32,798 nt of DNA, from assembly GCA_023511555.1 (NCBI GenBank), contig JAIMBG010000006.1, positions 1-32,798 of the forward strand, given 5' to 3'. The notes under the pieces were generated by a model. That model was not told where the DNA came from. It was given only the letters and a program-made list of their open reading frames with translations, and searched no databases. The position numbers and the translations under genes are program-made. Positions 24,075 to 32,798 of the stretch are shown piece after piece; within the stretch, counting starts at the first letter, position 1; each line of letters opens with the position of its first letter. The DNA comes from Acetobacteraceae bacterium. Its GTDB lineage: Bacteria; Bacillota; Sulfobacillia; JAIMBG01.

Positions 24075-27000
24075 CACCTCCGTCCCGCCAGGGCATAGAG
24101 CCCGCCCAGCTTGGCCATCACCTGGCCGTCCTCGTAGAACCCGACCTGGATGGCCCCGGCCGGGCACTCGCCGGCGCATGTGCCGCAGCCATGGCACTGG
24201 ACGGCCTCTATCACCGCCACCCCCTCCCGGCTTATCCGGGGGACGCCGTAGGGGCAGACCCGCACGCAGGTCAGGCAGGCGGCGCACTTGTCTTCGTCCA
24301 CGGCGGCGACCACCCCGCCCGCCCAGAGCTCGGGCCGGCTCAGGATGAGCATGGCCCGGGCCGCCGCGCCCTTGGCCTGGTATATGGCCTCCTCGATGAA
24401 CTTGGGCCCGTGTGCGCTGCCGCAGAGGAACAGCCCCTGCGATGCAAAGTCCATAGGCCCCAGCTTGATGTGGGTCTCGAGGAAGAACCCGTCCTCGTTG
24501 ACCGGCACCTTGAGCAGGCTGGCCAGCTCCGCCGTCCCCGGGGGGCTGACGGTGGCCGCGGCCAGCACCAGGAGATCGGGCTTGAGCAGGAGCTCCAGCC
24601 CCCCGGCGCGATCGGCCACCTCGACCTCCAGCCGGCCCTGCCGCTCCTCCACCCGCGGGGGCCTGTCCTCGGGGAAGGGCACGAACAGCACCCCGGCCTC
24701 GCGGGCCCGCCGGTACTGCGCCTCCATGAAGCCGTAGGTGCGCATGTCGCGGTAGAGGACGTAGACCCGGAGCCCGCTATCGCGCTCCTTGAGCAGGAGC
24801 GCGTTCTTGACCGTCTCGGCGCAGCAGGTGCGGCTGCAGTACTGCCGGCCCTCCTCCCGCGAGCCCACGCACTGGATGAACGCCACCTCGCGGATGCCGT
24901 CGAGGGCCGGCGATCCCTCATGCAGCATGGCCTCGAGCTCCAGGCCGGTGACCACCCGACGGCTCTGGCCGTAGAGGTACCGGTCGGGCACCAGCTCCTG
25001 GGCCCCGGTGGCCACCACCACTGCGCCGTGCTCCAGCCTCTCCAGGCGGCGCGGCCCGGGGCCGGGGCCGGCTCCCACCGAGACCTGGCTTATGAAGTGG
25101 CCGGGGCGGCCGGTGAGCTCCTCCAGCCTGGCCTCAAGGAGGCAGGTGATGAGCGGATGGGAGCTCACCCGCCCCACCAGGCGGCGCAGCAGCGCCCGCA
25201 CGTCGCCGCCGTAAAGCGTACGGTGGATGCGGCGCAGGTTGCCGCCCAGCTCGGACTCCTTCTCCACCAGGTAGACGGGCACGCCCTGGTCGGCGAGCGC
25301 CAGCGCCGCCGTCATGCCGGCCACGCCGCCCCCCAGGACCAGGGCCTTCTGCACCACGGGCGCGGGGTGCAGCGAGAGCGGCCGGTGCTCCCTCACCTTA
25401 GCCACCGCCATGCGGACCAGGTCTATCGCCTTGTTAGTGGCCCCTTGGGGGTCGGTCTTGTGCACCCAGGAGCACTGGTCGCGGATGTTGGCCATCTCAA
25501 GGAGGAACTGGTTCAGACCCGCCTCGCGAAGCGTCTCGCGGAACAGGGCCTGGTGGGTGCGGATGGTACAGGACGCCACCACCACGCGATTCAAGCCCTT
25601 TTTGGCGATGACCTGGCGGATGTCCTTGAGGCTGTCCTGGGAGCAACTGTAGAGCATCGCCTGGGCGTGCTCCACCCCGGGCAGAGATTTGGCGAACTCC
25701 ACCACCGCCGGCACGTCGACCACGGACGCAATGTTGATGCCGCAGCGGCAGACGAACACCCCCACTCGCGGCGGCTCGGCCGACACGTCGCGCTCCCGCG
25801 GGTACTCCTTCACCCTGACCATGCTCCAGCGGCCGGGCGCAAGGAGCTCCGCTGCCTCCGCCGCCGCGGCGCTGGCGGTCATGATGGTCTCGGGGATGTC
25901 CTGGGGGCCGCGGAAGGCGCCGGCCACGAACACCCCCGGCCGGGTCGCGGCCACGGGGCTGAACTCGTCGACGCGGGCGAAACCGTAGGGGTTGAGTTCG
26001 AACCCCAGCGCCTGCGAAAGCGCGGGCGCACCCCGGGGGGGCCTCACCCCCGTGGCCAGCACCACCATGTCGAACTCCTCGTCCTTTACCGTCCCGTCGT
26101 CGACGTAGCGGACCACCAGGTTCCTGGTGGCGGGGTCCTCCTTGACGGAGGAGATCATCGCCCGGACGTAGCGCACCCCGTAGGACCTCTTGGCCGCCTC
26201 CACATAGCGCTCAAAGCCCTTGCCGAAGGCCCTCATGTCGAGGTAGAACACGGTGGACTCCACCTGGGGGTCGTGCTCCTTGGCCACCACCGCCTCCTTG
26301 GTGGTGTAGAGACAGCACACCGAGGAGCAGTATTCCGCCCCGCAGGAGAGGTCACGGGAGCCTATGCACTGCAGAAACGCGATGCGCCGGGGCAGGGCGC
26401 GGTCGGACGGCCGCACCAGGTGGCCGCGGGTGGGCCCGGTGGAGCAGAGTAACCGTTCGAACTCGTACGCCGTGACCACGTTGGGGTAGACCCCGTACCC
26501 GTACTCCCCCTCGCGCACCGCAGGGTGAAGGTCAAAGCCCGGGGCGAGGATGACCGCCCCCACCTCCACCTCCCTCTCCTCCGGAGCGTCACTGTGCCGG
26601 ACCGCGTTCCTCTGGCAGGCCTGCTCGCACCGCAGGCACTCGCTGCACGCCCCGCACGCCAGGCACCGCGCGGCCTCGGAGACCGCGGCCTCCCGGTCGA
26701 GCCCCAGCGAGACCTCGTCGAAGCCCGAGAGCGCCCCTTTGGGCTCCAGCCGCCCCGGCCGGGCGCGCGCCCGGGGGACGGGCCGGGCCCACTCCGGCGC
26801 GCTAAGGCGCTCGGGGGCGGGAGCCTCCCTGCCCTCCCGGAGATCGCCGCCGGAGAGGTACCTGTCGATCGACTCCGCCGCCTCGTGGCCCGAGACGATG
26901 GCCTCCAGCACCGAAGACCCGTGGCCGGTGATGTCGCCACAGGCGAACACCCCGGGCGCGGACGTCTCCTTCGTCAGCCTGTCGGCCACGACCAGGCCGC

Positions 27001-28576
27001 CCGGGGTGGTGCGGATGGAACCGTCGTCGGGCAGGAATCCCGGCTCGGGGGCCCGGCCCACGCAGAGGATGACGGTGTCCACCTGGAGCCGCTCCTCCGT
27101 CCCCTCCTGGTAGCGGGGGTCGAACCGCCCCGTCTCATCGAAGACCTGAACGCACCGCCAGAGCTCCACGCCCGTGACGCTGCCGTCCTTGTGGAGCACG
27201 CGCTTCAGCCCCGTCGAGGGGTGGAGCTTCACCCCCTCCTCCAGGGCCTGCTCCACCTCCCAGGGGCGGGCCGGCAGAGTGTCCCGGCCCTCCACGCAGG
27301 CCACGTGGACCTCCCGGGCCCCCAGCCTCAGCGCGGTCCCGGCCGCGCCCATGGCCACCGAGCCCCCGCCCACCACCAGCACCCTTTGCCCCACGGGCGG
27401 ACGGCCGCCCAGGGCGGCCTCCCTCAGCCACCCCAGGCCCTCCACCACGCCCTGGGCGTCCACGCCCGGCACGGGGAGCGGGCAGCCCCTCTGCAGCCCC
27501 ACGGCCAGCAGCACGGCGCCGTACTCCGACCTCAGCCGGTCCCAGCCGATGTCCCGGCCCACGCGCACCCCGGTGCGGATCTCCACGCCCTCGCCCTCTA
27601 TCGCGGCTATCTCCCGCTCCACCACGGACTCGGGCAGCCGGTAGCGGGGGATGCCGCACCTCAGCATCCCGCCCGGTCTGGGCAGGGCCTCATAGACGGT
27701 GACGCCGAAGCCCCGGCGGGTAAGGTCCAGGGCCGCCGTAAGCCCCGCCGGACCGCCGCCCACCACCGCCACCCGCTGGCCCCGGGGCTCAGCCGGGGGC
27801 GGAAGGGACAGCCAGGGCCGCCGCTTGCCCCGGGCCTCCCGGGCGCGGGCCCAGTACTCCTCCCAGCCGTAGTCTGCGGCCGCCCGCTCCAGGGCAGAGA
27901 TCGCCAGAGGCTCGTCGACGTCCTTGCGGTTGCACTCGCTCTCACACGGATGGTGGCAGATGCGGCCGCAGATGCCGGGGAAGGGCAGGGTGCGGCGGAC
28001 CACGTCGACCGCCTGGGCAAACCTGCCCTGGGCAACCAGGGCCACGAACCCCTGGACGTTGCAGCCCGCAGGGCAGCCCGAGCGGCAGGGCGGACGCCCC
28101 CGCTTCTCCACCAGGTAGGCGTTGGGCACCGCCTGGGGAAACATCTTGTGGATGGCCTTCTGGGTGCCTCGGCCCAGGTTGAAGGCGTCGGGCACCTCCA
28201 CCGGGCAGACGCCCTCGCACCCTCCGCAGGCGGTGCACTCCTTTACGTCCACGTACCGCGGCTGGCTCCGGAGCCGGGCCTTAAAACGCCCCGGCTCCCC
28301 CTCCAGGCCCACCACCGTGGTCAGCGCGCTGATCTCGATGTTGGGGTGGTTCTGGCAGTCGGTCATCCGGGGCCCCAGCATGCACATGGCGCAGTCGTTG
28401 GTGGGGAAGGTCTTGTCCAGCCGGGCCATCTTCCCCCCGATGGACGCCTCCTCAGTCACCAGGTGCACGAAGAACCCCGAGCCCGCGAGGTCCAGCGCGG
28501 CCTGCATCCCGCCGATGCCGCCGCCCACCACCAGCACCGAGCCCAGCGGCCCTGCTCCGTCATTGCGCTGGGGCAT
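24074..28576 (-). CDS. hdrA: HdrA-like fusion: split HdrA + GltD-type module + second HdrA
   Basis: A 1500-residue cytoplasmic flavoprotein. Residues about 13-130 are an HdrA FAD domain (VLVVGGGIGGMQAALDL, LDKTFPTNDCAMCMLGPR), ending in CTACGGCEGVCP. Residues about 160-580 are a GltD/NfnB-type insertion: a cysteine-rich start (CRSGCPAGCN), a second FAD fold (VAVVGGGPAGLTAALDL) and a pyridine-nucleotide fold (VLVVGGGSVAMGA). Residues 638-655 (CLACGACSECLRCEQAC) and about 665-915 resume HdrA, including FLQCIGSRDLSCGAEYCSSVCC. A further HdrA copy follows: VGVFVCRCGINIASVVDV at about 937, a third FAD fold at about 1078, and a C-terminal two-cluster ferredoxin (CAACLTCVRVCP, CHGCGTCAGECP). HdrA flavin is the bifurcation centre in heterodisulfide reductases, and this fusion may add NADH entry. 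The second copy lacks the CAMC-type cysteines. The gene starts 19 bases after hdrB. Confidence 0.95.
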   Translation of the reverse strand: MPQRNDGAGPLGSVLVVGGGIGGMQAALDLAGSGFFVHLVTEEASIGGKMARLDKTFPTNDCAMCMLGPRMTDCQNHPNIEISALTTVVGLEGEPGRFKARLRSQPRYVDVKECTACGGCEGVCPVEVPDAFNLGRGTQKAIHKMFPQAVPNAYLVEKRGRPPCRSGCPAGCNVQGFVALVAQGRFAQAVDVVRRTLPFPGICGRICHHPCESECNRKDVDEPLAISALERAAADYGWEEYWARAREARGKRRPWLSLPPPAEPRGQRVAVVGGGPAGLTAALDLTRRGFGVTVYEALPRPGGMLRCGIPRYRLPESVVEREIAAIEGEGVEIRTGVRVGRDIGWDRLRSEYGAVLLAVGLQRGCPLPVPGVDAQGVVEGLGWLREAALGGRPPVGQRVLVVGGGSVAMGAAGTALRLGAREVHVACVEGRDTLPARPWEVEQALEEGVKLHPSTGLKRVLHKDGSVTGVELWRCVQVFDETGRFDPRYQEGTEERLQVDTVILCVGRAPEPGFLPDDGSIRTTPGGLVVADRLTKETSAPGVFACGDITGHGSSVLEAIVSGHEAAESIDRYLSGGDLREGREAPAPERLSAPEWARPVPRARARPGRLEPKGALSGFDEVSLGLDREAAVSEAARCLACGACSECLRCEQACQRNAVRHSDAPEEREVEVGAVILAPGFDLHPAVREGEYGYGVYPNVVTAYEFERLLCSTGPTRGHLVRPSDRALPRRIAFLQCIGSRDLSCGAEYCSSVCCLYTTKEAVVAKEHDPQVESTVFYLDMRAFGKGFERYVEAAKRSYGVRYVRAMISSVKEDPATRNLVVRYVDDGTVKDEEFDMVVLATGVRPPRGAPALSQALGFELNPYGFARVDEFSPVAATRPGVFVAGAFRGPQDIPETIMTASAAAAEAAELLAPGRWSMVRVKEYPRERDVSAEPPRVGVFVCRCGINIASVVDVPAVVEFAKSLPGVEHAQAMLYSCSQDSLKDIRQVIAKKGLNRVVVASCTIRTHQALFRETLREAGLNQFLLEMANIRDQCSWVHKTDPQGATNKAIDLVRMAVAKVREHRPLSLHPAPVVQKALVLGGGVAGMTAALALADQGVPVYLVEKESELGGNLRRIHRTLYGGDVRALLRRLVGRVSSHPLITCLLEARLEELTGRPGHFISQVSVGAGPGPGPRRLERLEHGAVVVATGAQELVPDRYLYGQSRRVVTGLELEAMLHEGSPALDGIREVAFIQCVGSREEGRQYCSRTCCAETVKNALLLKERDSGLRVYVLYRDMRTYGFMEAQYRRAREAGVLFVPFPEDRPPRVEERQGRLEVEVADRAGGLELLLKPDLLVLAAATVSPPGTAELASLLKVPVNEDGFFLETHIKLGPMDFASQGLFLCGSAHGPKFIEEAIYQAKGAAARAMLILSRPELWAGGVVAAVDEDKCAACLTCVRVCPYGVPRISREGVAVIEAVQCHGCGTCAGECPAGAIQVGFYEDGQVMAKLGGLYALAGRR

Positions 28577-28595
28577 GCTCCACCCTCCCCCCTGC

Positions 28596-29453
28596 CTAGC
28601 CCAGGCCCAGCCGCGAAAGCAGCGGCCGGGGGCTCACCAGGTGGCGCCTGAACCATGAGCCCCTCCCGCCCAGGTCCAGCGCCAGACCCAGGAGCTCGGT
28701 GAAATAGAAGACCGGCAGCCTCCCTTCCGCGCCCCGGCTCTCCAGGTTGGTCTGGCAGAGGGGGCAGGCGGTGCTGAGCGCCTCAGCCCCGGCCCGCCGG
28801 GCCTCAACCCGGAGCCTGGAGCAGAGCTCCCCCACCAGGGCGGGGCGGGAGAACGCCAGGCCGGCGCCGCAGCAGTCGGTGCGGTAGGACCACTCCACCG
28901 GCTCGGCCCCTGCCGCCGACAGCAGCCTCTCCATGGAGCGCGGCTGCTCGGGGTCTTCGAACGCCGCCGCCCGGGGGGGCCGCACCAGCAGGCAGCCGTA
29001 GTACGCCGCCACCTTGAGGCCCTTGAGCGGCCTTCTTACCGCCCGCTTCAGCCCCGCCACCGCATCGGGGACAGAAAGCACCTCCAGGGGATGGCGGGCC
29101 CGGACCCTGCCCGTAAAGGGCCTGCCGGTGATGCGCCTCTGCTCCTCCTCCGCCACAAGCGCCCGGCCCTCCCCCGCCTCCAGCGCCGCCGCGGCCTGCC
29201 TTAAGCCGGAGTAGCAGGCGGCGCAGGGCGCCAGCAGGTCCCGCCCCTGGGCCTCGGCCAGGGCCAGGTTCCTCATGGGCAGGGCCAGGGCCAGAAAGTC
29301 GCTGGTGGAGTGGGCCGATGTGGCACCGCAGCAATTCCAGCCCTTGAGCTCCTCCACCTCCAGCCCCAGCCGCCCCAGCACCGCCCGCGTGGAGAGGTCG
29401 TACTCCCTCCCCGTGGAGTGGAGCGAGCAGCCGGGGTAGTAGCCGTACTTCAC
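28596..29453 (-). CDS. hdrB: HdrB-like subunit (CCG-domain)
   Basis: 285 residues from the GTG at 29453, which overlaps the hdrC stop (GTGA). The track start at 29795 is a shadow. HdrB holds the unusual non-cubane [4Fe-4S] clusters that cleave heterodisulfides in methanogens. The N-terminal CCG domain has YGYYPGCSLH, WNCCGATSAH and CAACYSGL. The C-terminal one has AYYGCLLVRP, TDCCGAGLAFSRP and CPLCQTNLE. All cysteine groups are present, so the clusters should form. In this operon the electron sink is probably not a heterodisulfide but the MTHFR complex or another acceptor. Confidence 0.95.
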   Translation of the reverse strand: MKYGYYPGCSLHSTGREYDLSTRAVLGRLGLEVEELKGWNCCGATSAHSTSDFLALALPMRNLALAEAQGRDLLAPCAACYSGLRQAAAALEAGEGRALVAEEEQRRITGRPFTGRVRARHPLEVLSVPDAVAGLKRAVRRPLKGLKVAAYYGCLLVRPPRAAAFEDPEQPRSMERLLSAAGAEPVEWSYRTDCCGAGLAFSRPALVGELCSRLRVEARRAGAEALSTACPLCQTNLESRGAEGRLPVFYFTELLGLALDLGGRGSWFRRHLVSPRPLLSRLGLG

Positions 29454-29998
29454 TGGAGCTCCCTCGCTCTCTGGAAGATGCGGGCGACCTCGCGCGCCCC
29501 GGGGGCGCGGGACGGCAGGAGGCGGAGCTTGCCCCGCGCCATCATCCTGAGGCCCAGGCCCAGGTCCTGGGTGAGGTTCCGGGTGAGCAGCTTCTGGAGC
29601 AGGATGAGGCCCACCTCGTAGGCCCGGCCCAGAAGCTCCACCATGAGCAGGAAGGAGAAGTGGAAGTCCTTCACCGCCTTCTCCGCCGGCCGCCGCTCCC
29701 TCAGCGCCATGACCCGGAGCGCGTCCGTCACCCTGGCCCCGTCGATCTCGTTGGGGCATCGCGCCTGGCAGGTCTTGCAGCCGGTGCAGAGCCAAATGGC
29801 GCGGGCGCTCAGCGCCTCGTCCTTGAGCCCGAGCTGCACCAGGCGGACCACCTGGTGGATCTTGAGGTCAGCCGCAAAGGACAGCGGGCAGCCGGCCGAG
29901 CACTTCTGGCACTGGTAGCACCGCGCCACCGGCTGGCCGGAGTCCCGCTCCACCGCCCGGGGAAAGGTGACGGCAGCGGCGGAAGGATTGACCGCCAT
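29450..29998 (-). CDS. hdrC: HdrC-like [4Fe-4S] subunit
   Basis: 182 residues from the ATG at 29998, placed 4 bases after GGCGAGGG; the track ATG at 30016 lies inside that ribosome site. It contains two classical cluster motifs, CYQCQKCSAGCP and CTGCKTCQARCP, linked by a helical segment, and a C-terminal helical tail. It transfers electrons between HdrA and HdrB in the cytoplasm. It overlaps hdrB by 4 bases and follows acsE by 51 bases. Loss of the N-terminal membrane segments seen in HdrE-linked forms fits a soluble complex. Confidence 0.94.
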   Translation of the reverse strand: MAVNPSAAAVTFPRAVERDSGQPVARCYQCQKCSAGCPLSFAADLKIHQVVRLVQLGLKDEALSARAIWLCTGCKTCQARCPNEIDGARVTDALRVMALRERRPAEKAVKDFHFSFLLMVELLGRAYEVGLILLQKLLTRNLTQDLGLGLRMMARGKLRLLPSRAPGAREVARIFQRARELQ

Positions 29999-30049
29999 GA
30001 TCCCTCGCCTCCCCATCTTGCCTACCGATGCCGGCTGATGCCGCCCGCC

Positions 30050-31869
<1,820 letters not shown>

Positions 31870-31933
31870 GGCCACTCCCCTTTCCTTGACGGTACCCGTG
31901 ATCGACCCCTGGGCCGGGCCGGCCCCGGAGGTG

Positions 31934-32689
31934 CTACAGCGCCACCCGCTTCACCAGGTCTCTCACCGCCTCCAGCGCCGGAGAGCCGGCGGCAAGGGAG
32001 GAAAGCGGCCGGCCCTCGAGGTCGAGCGCCGCCACCTGGGGGTCATTCGGCACCACCGCCCCCACCTCCAGCCCCAGCCGGGCGGCCGCTCCGCAGAGCT
32101 CCTCCCCGTCCTCCGAAGAGGCCCGGTTCAGCACCAGCAGCCGCGACTTCACCCGGGTGCCCTCCAGCGACCCGGCGAGCCGCCAGATGCGTTGGGCGGC
32201 GGTGAGCCCCCTCATCGTAGGGTCGCTGGTGACGAAAAGCACGTCTACGTCCCGGGCGATACGGCGGGAGAGGTGCTCCAGGCCCGCTTCGTTGTCCAGC
32301 ACCAGGTACCGGTAGTTCCGGCTCAGCGTCTCCATATGCTTACGCAACAGGTCATTGGGGTAGCAGTAGCAGCCCGGGCCCTCGGGGCCCCCCATGGTGA
32401 GCAGGTCGACCCCCCTGGCCTCGGACAGCGCCTGGCTCAGCCTGAACTCCACGAACGCCTCCCGGCTCATGCCCGGCGGCACCGCCCGGGGCTCCTTGGT
32501 CTGGGCCAGGATCTCGGCCAGCGTCCCCTCCACCCTCACCCCCAGGGCCTCCCCCAGGTTGGCGTTCGGGTCGGCGTCCACCGCCAGGACGGGGCCGGCC
32601 CCCGCATCGAGAAGGCAGCGCACGGTGAGCGCGGCCAGCGTGGTCTTGCCGGTGCCGCCCTTGCCGGCCACGGCTATCTGAAAGGACAT
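31934..32689 (-). CDS. cooC: CooC/AcsF-type nickel-insertion ATPase
   Basis: 251 residues from the ATG at 32689 (GGGGGATAGA just upstream); the track start at 32704 adds five residues. The deviant Walker [17 protein letters not shown], the Asp-rich [15 protein letters not shown], the C-Y-C motif in [10 protein letters not shown] and [14 protein letters not shown] are hallmarks of the CooC group. These P-loop ATPases mature carbon monoxide dehydrogenase/acetyl-CoA synthase; the CxC motif binds the metal in a dimer. Its position between acsC and acsD matches acetogen clusters. Confidence 0.95.
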   Translation of the reverse strand: MSFQIAVAGKGGTGKTTLAALTVRCLLDAGAGPVLAVDADPNANLGEALGVRVEGTLAEILAQTKEPRAVPPGMSREAFVEFRLSQALSEARGVDLLTMGGPEGPGCYCYPNDLLRKHMETLSRNYRYLVLDNEAGLEHLSRRIARDVDVLFVTSDPTMRGLTAAQRIWRLAGSLEGTRVKSRLLVLNRASSEDGEELCGAAARLGLEVGAVVPNDPQVAALDLEGRPLSSLAAGSPALEAVRDLVKRVAL

Positions 32690-32711
32690 TCTATCCCCCA
32701 TCAACCGTGCC

Positions 32712-32798
32712 CTATTGGCTTGCCAGCCACCGCTGCTTCACGAAAGAAGGAATGCCGGCGGACTCGCGCGGCCCCACCAGCACCTCCCAGCCGGAAAC
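32712..32798 (-). CDS. acsC: Corrinoid/iron-sulfur protein large subunit, C-terminal end only
   Basis: This partial gene is missing from the ORF track. The right edge reads in frame V-S-G-W-E-V-L-V-G-P-R-E-S-A-G-I-P-S-F-V, then ends KQRWLASQ followed by TAG. The text GWEVLVGPRESAGIPSF resembles the C-terminus of AcsC/CdhE, where the large subunit ends. Only 28 codons are visible. Its stop is 22 bases before the cooC start, fitting an acsC-cooC-acsD order. Confidence 0.75.
   Translation of the reverse strand, partial: VSGWEVLVGPRESAGIPSFVKQRWLASQ

Noticed and set aside
24074-28576. HdrA fusion as an assembly artefact
   Set aside because: The frame is continuous for 1500 codons and the cysteine motifs flanking the insertion are in order, so a real fusion is more likely; still worth read-level confirmation.
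24191-28651. Plus-strand ORFs of 753 and 708 aa opposite hdrA
   Set aside because: His/Gly/Pro-rich shadows of the HdrA fusion; no conserved features.

Overview
The window is very GC-rich (high GC3 by eye) and almost entirely coded on the minus strand. It carries a Wood-Ljungdahl methyl branch arranged much like that of Moorella-type Clostridia: acsC, cooC, acsD, acsE, hdrC, hdrB, hdrA, mvhD, metV, metF. This is followed on the same strand by a C4-dicarboxylate module (fumarase, four-subunit succinate dehydrogenase/fumarate reductase, malic enzyme, succinyl-CoA synthetase) and a menaquinone-type prenyltransferase. The gene set suggests a strictly anaerobic, high-GC Gram-positive bacterium near Moorella, Desulfotomaculum or Pelotomaculum that respires through a quinone. 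Taxonomy is inferred from gene content only.

Layout, reading the minus strand from the right edge. (1) 32798-22007: end of acsC, then cooC, acsD, acsE and a complete heterodisulfide-reductase-like methylene-THF reductase set (hdrCBA-mvhD-metVF). Start/stop overlaps or short gaps imply one operon. The HdrA is a 1500-residue fusion containing two HdrA-like halves and an inserted GltD-type NAD(P)H:flavin module. (2) 21915-13735: fumarase alpha and beta, SdhC, SdhD, SdhA, SdhB, NAD-type malic enzyme, SucC, SucD. Together these interconvert succinyl-CoA and pyruvate plus CO2, with electrons entering or leaving the membrane at succinate/fumarate. (3) 13584-12598: UbiA/MenA prenyltransferase, plausibly making the quinone for SDH. 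(4) 11791-12501: a GNAT acetyltransferase, the only convincing plus-strand gene. (5) 11330-6252: a decayed spermidine-synthase-like gene, an ABC ATPase with a large FtsX permease, a frameshifted hypothetical gene and a putative lipoprotein. (6) 6090-5640: fragments of at least two transposase types in opposite orientations. (7) 5631-1: a compact cluster of three radical SAM proteins (two SPASM-like, one B12-binding type), an MFS transporter and an unrecognised ORF running off the left edge, with a possible 41-residue ORF in front.

The right two thirds is core energy metabolism: C1 units pass through methyl-THF to the corrinoid protein, while a partial TCA segment feeds succinate oxidation or fumarate reduction into a quinone pool. 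The left third is accessory, with decayed genes and mobile-element remains beside the radical SAM/transporter cluster. That cluster is the best candidate for an undescribed pathway. The unusual HdrA is the best candidate for unusual enzymology. No tRNA, rRNA or CRISPR array was recognised.
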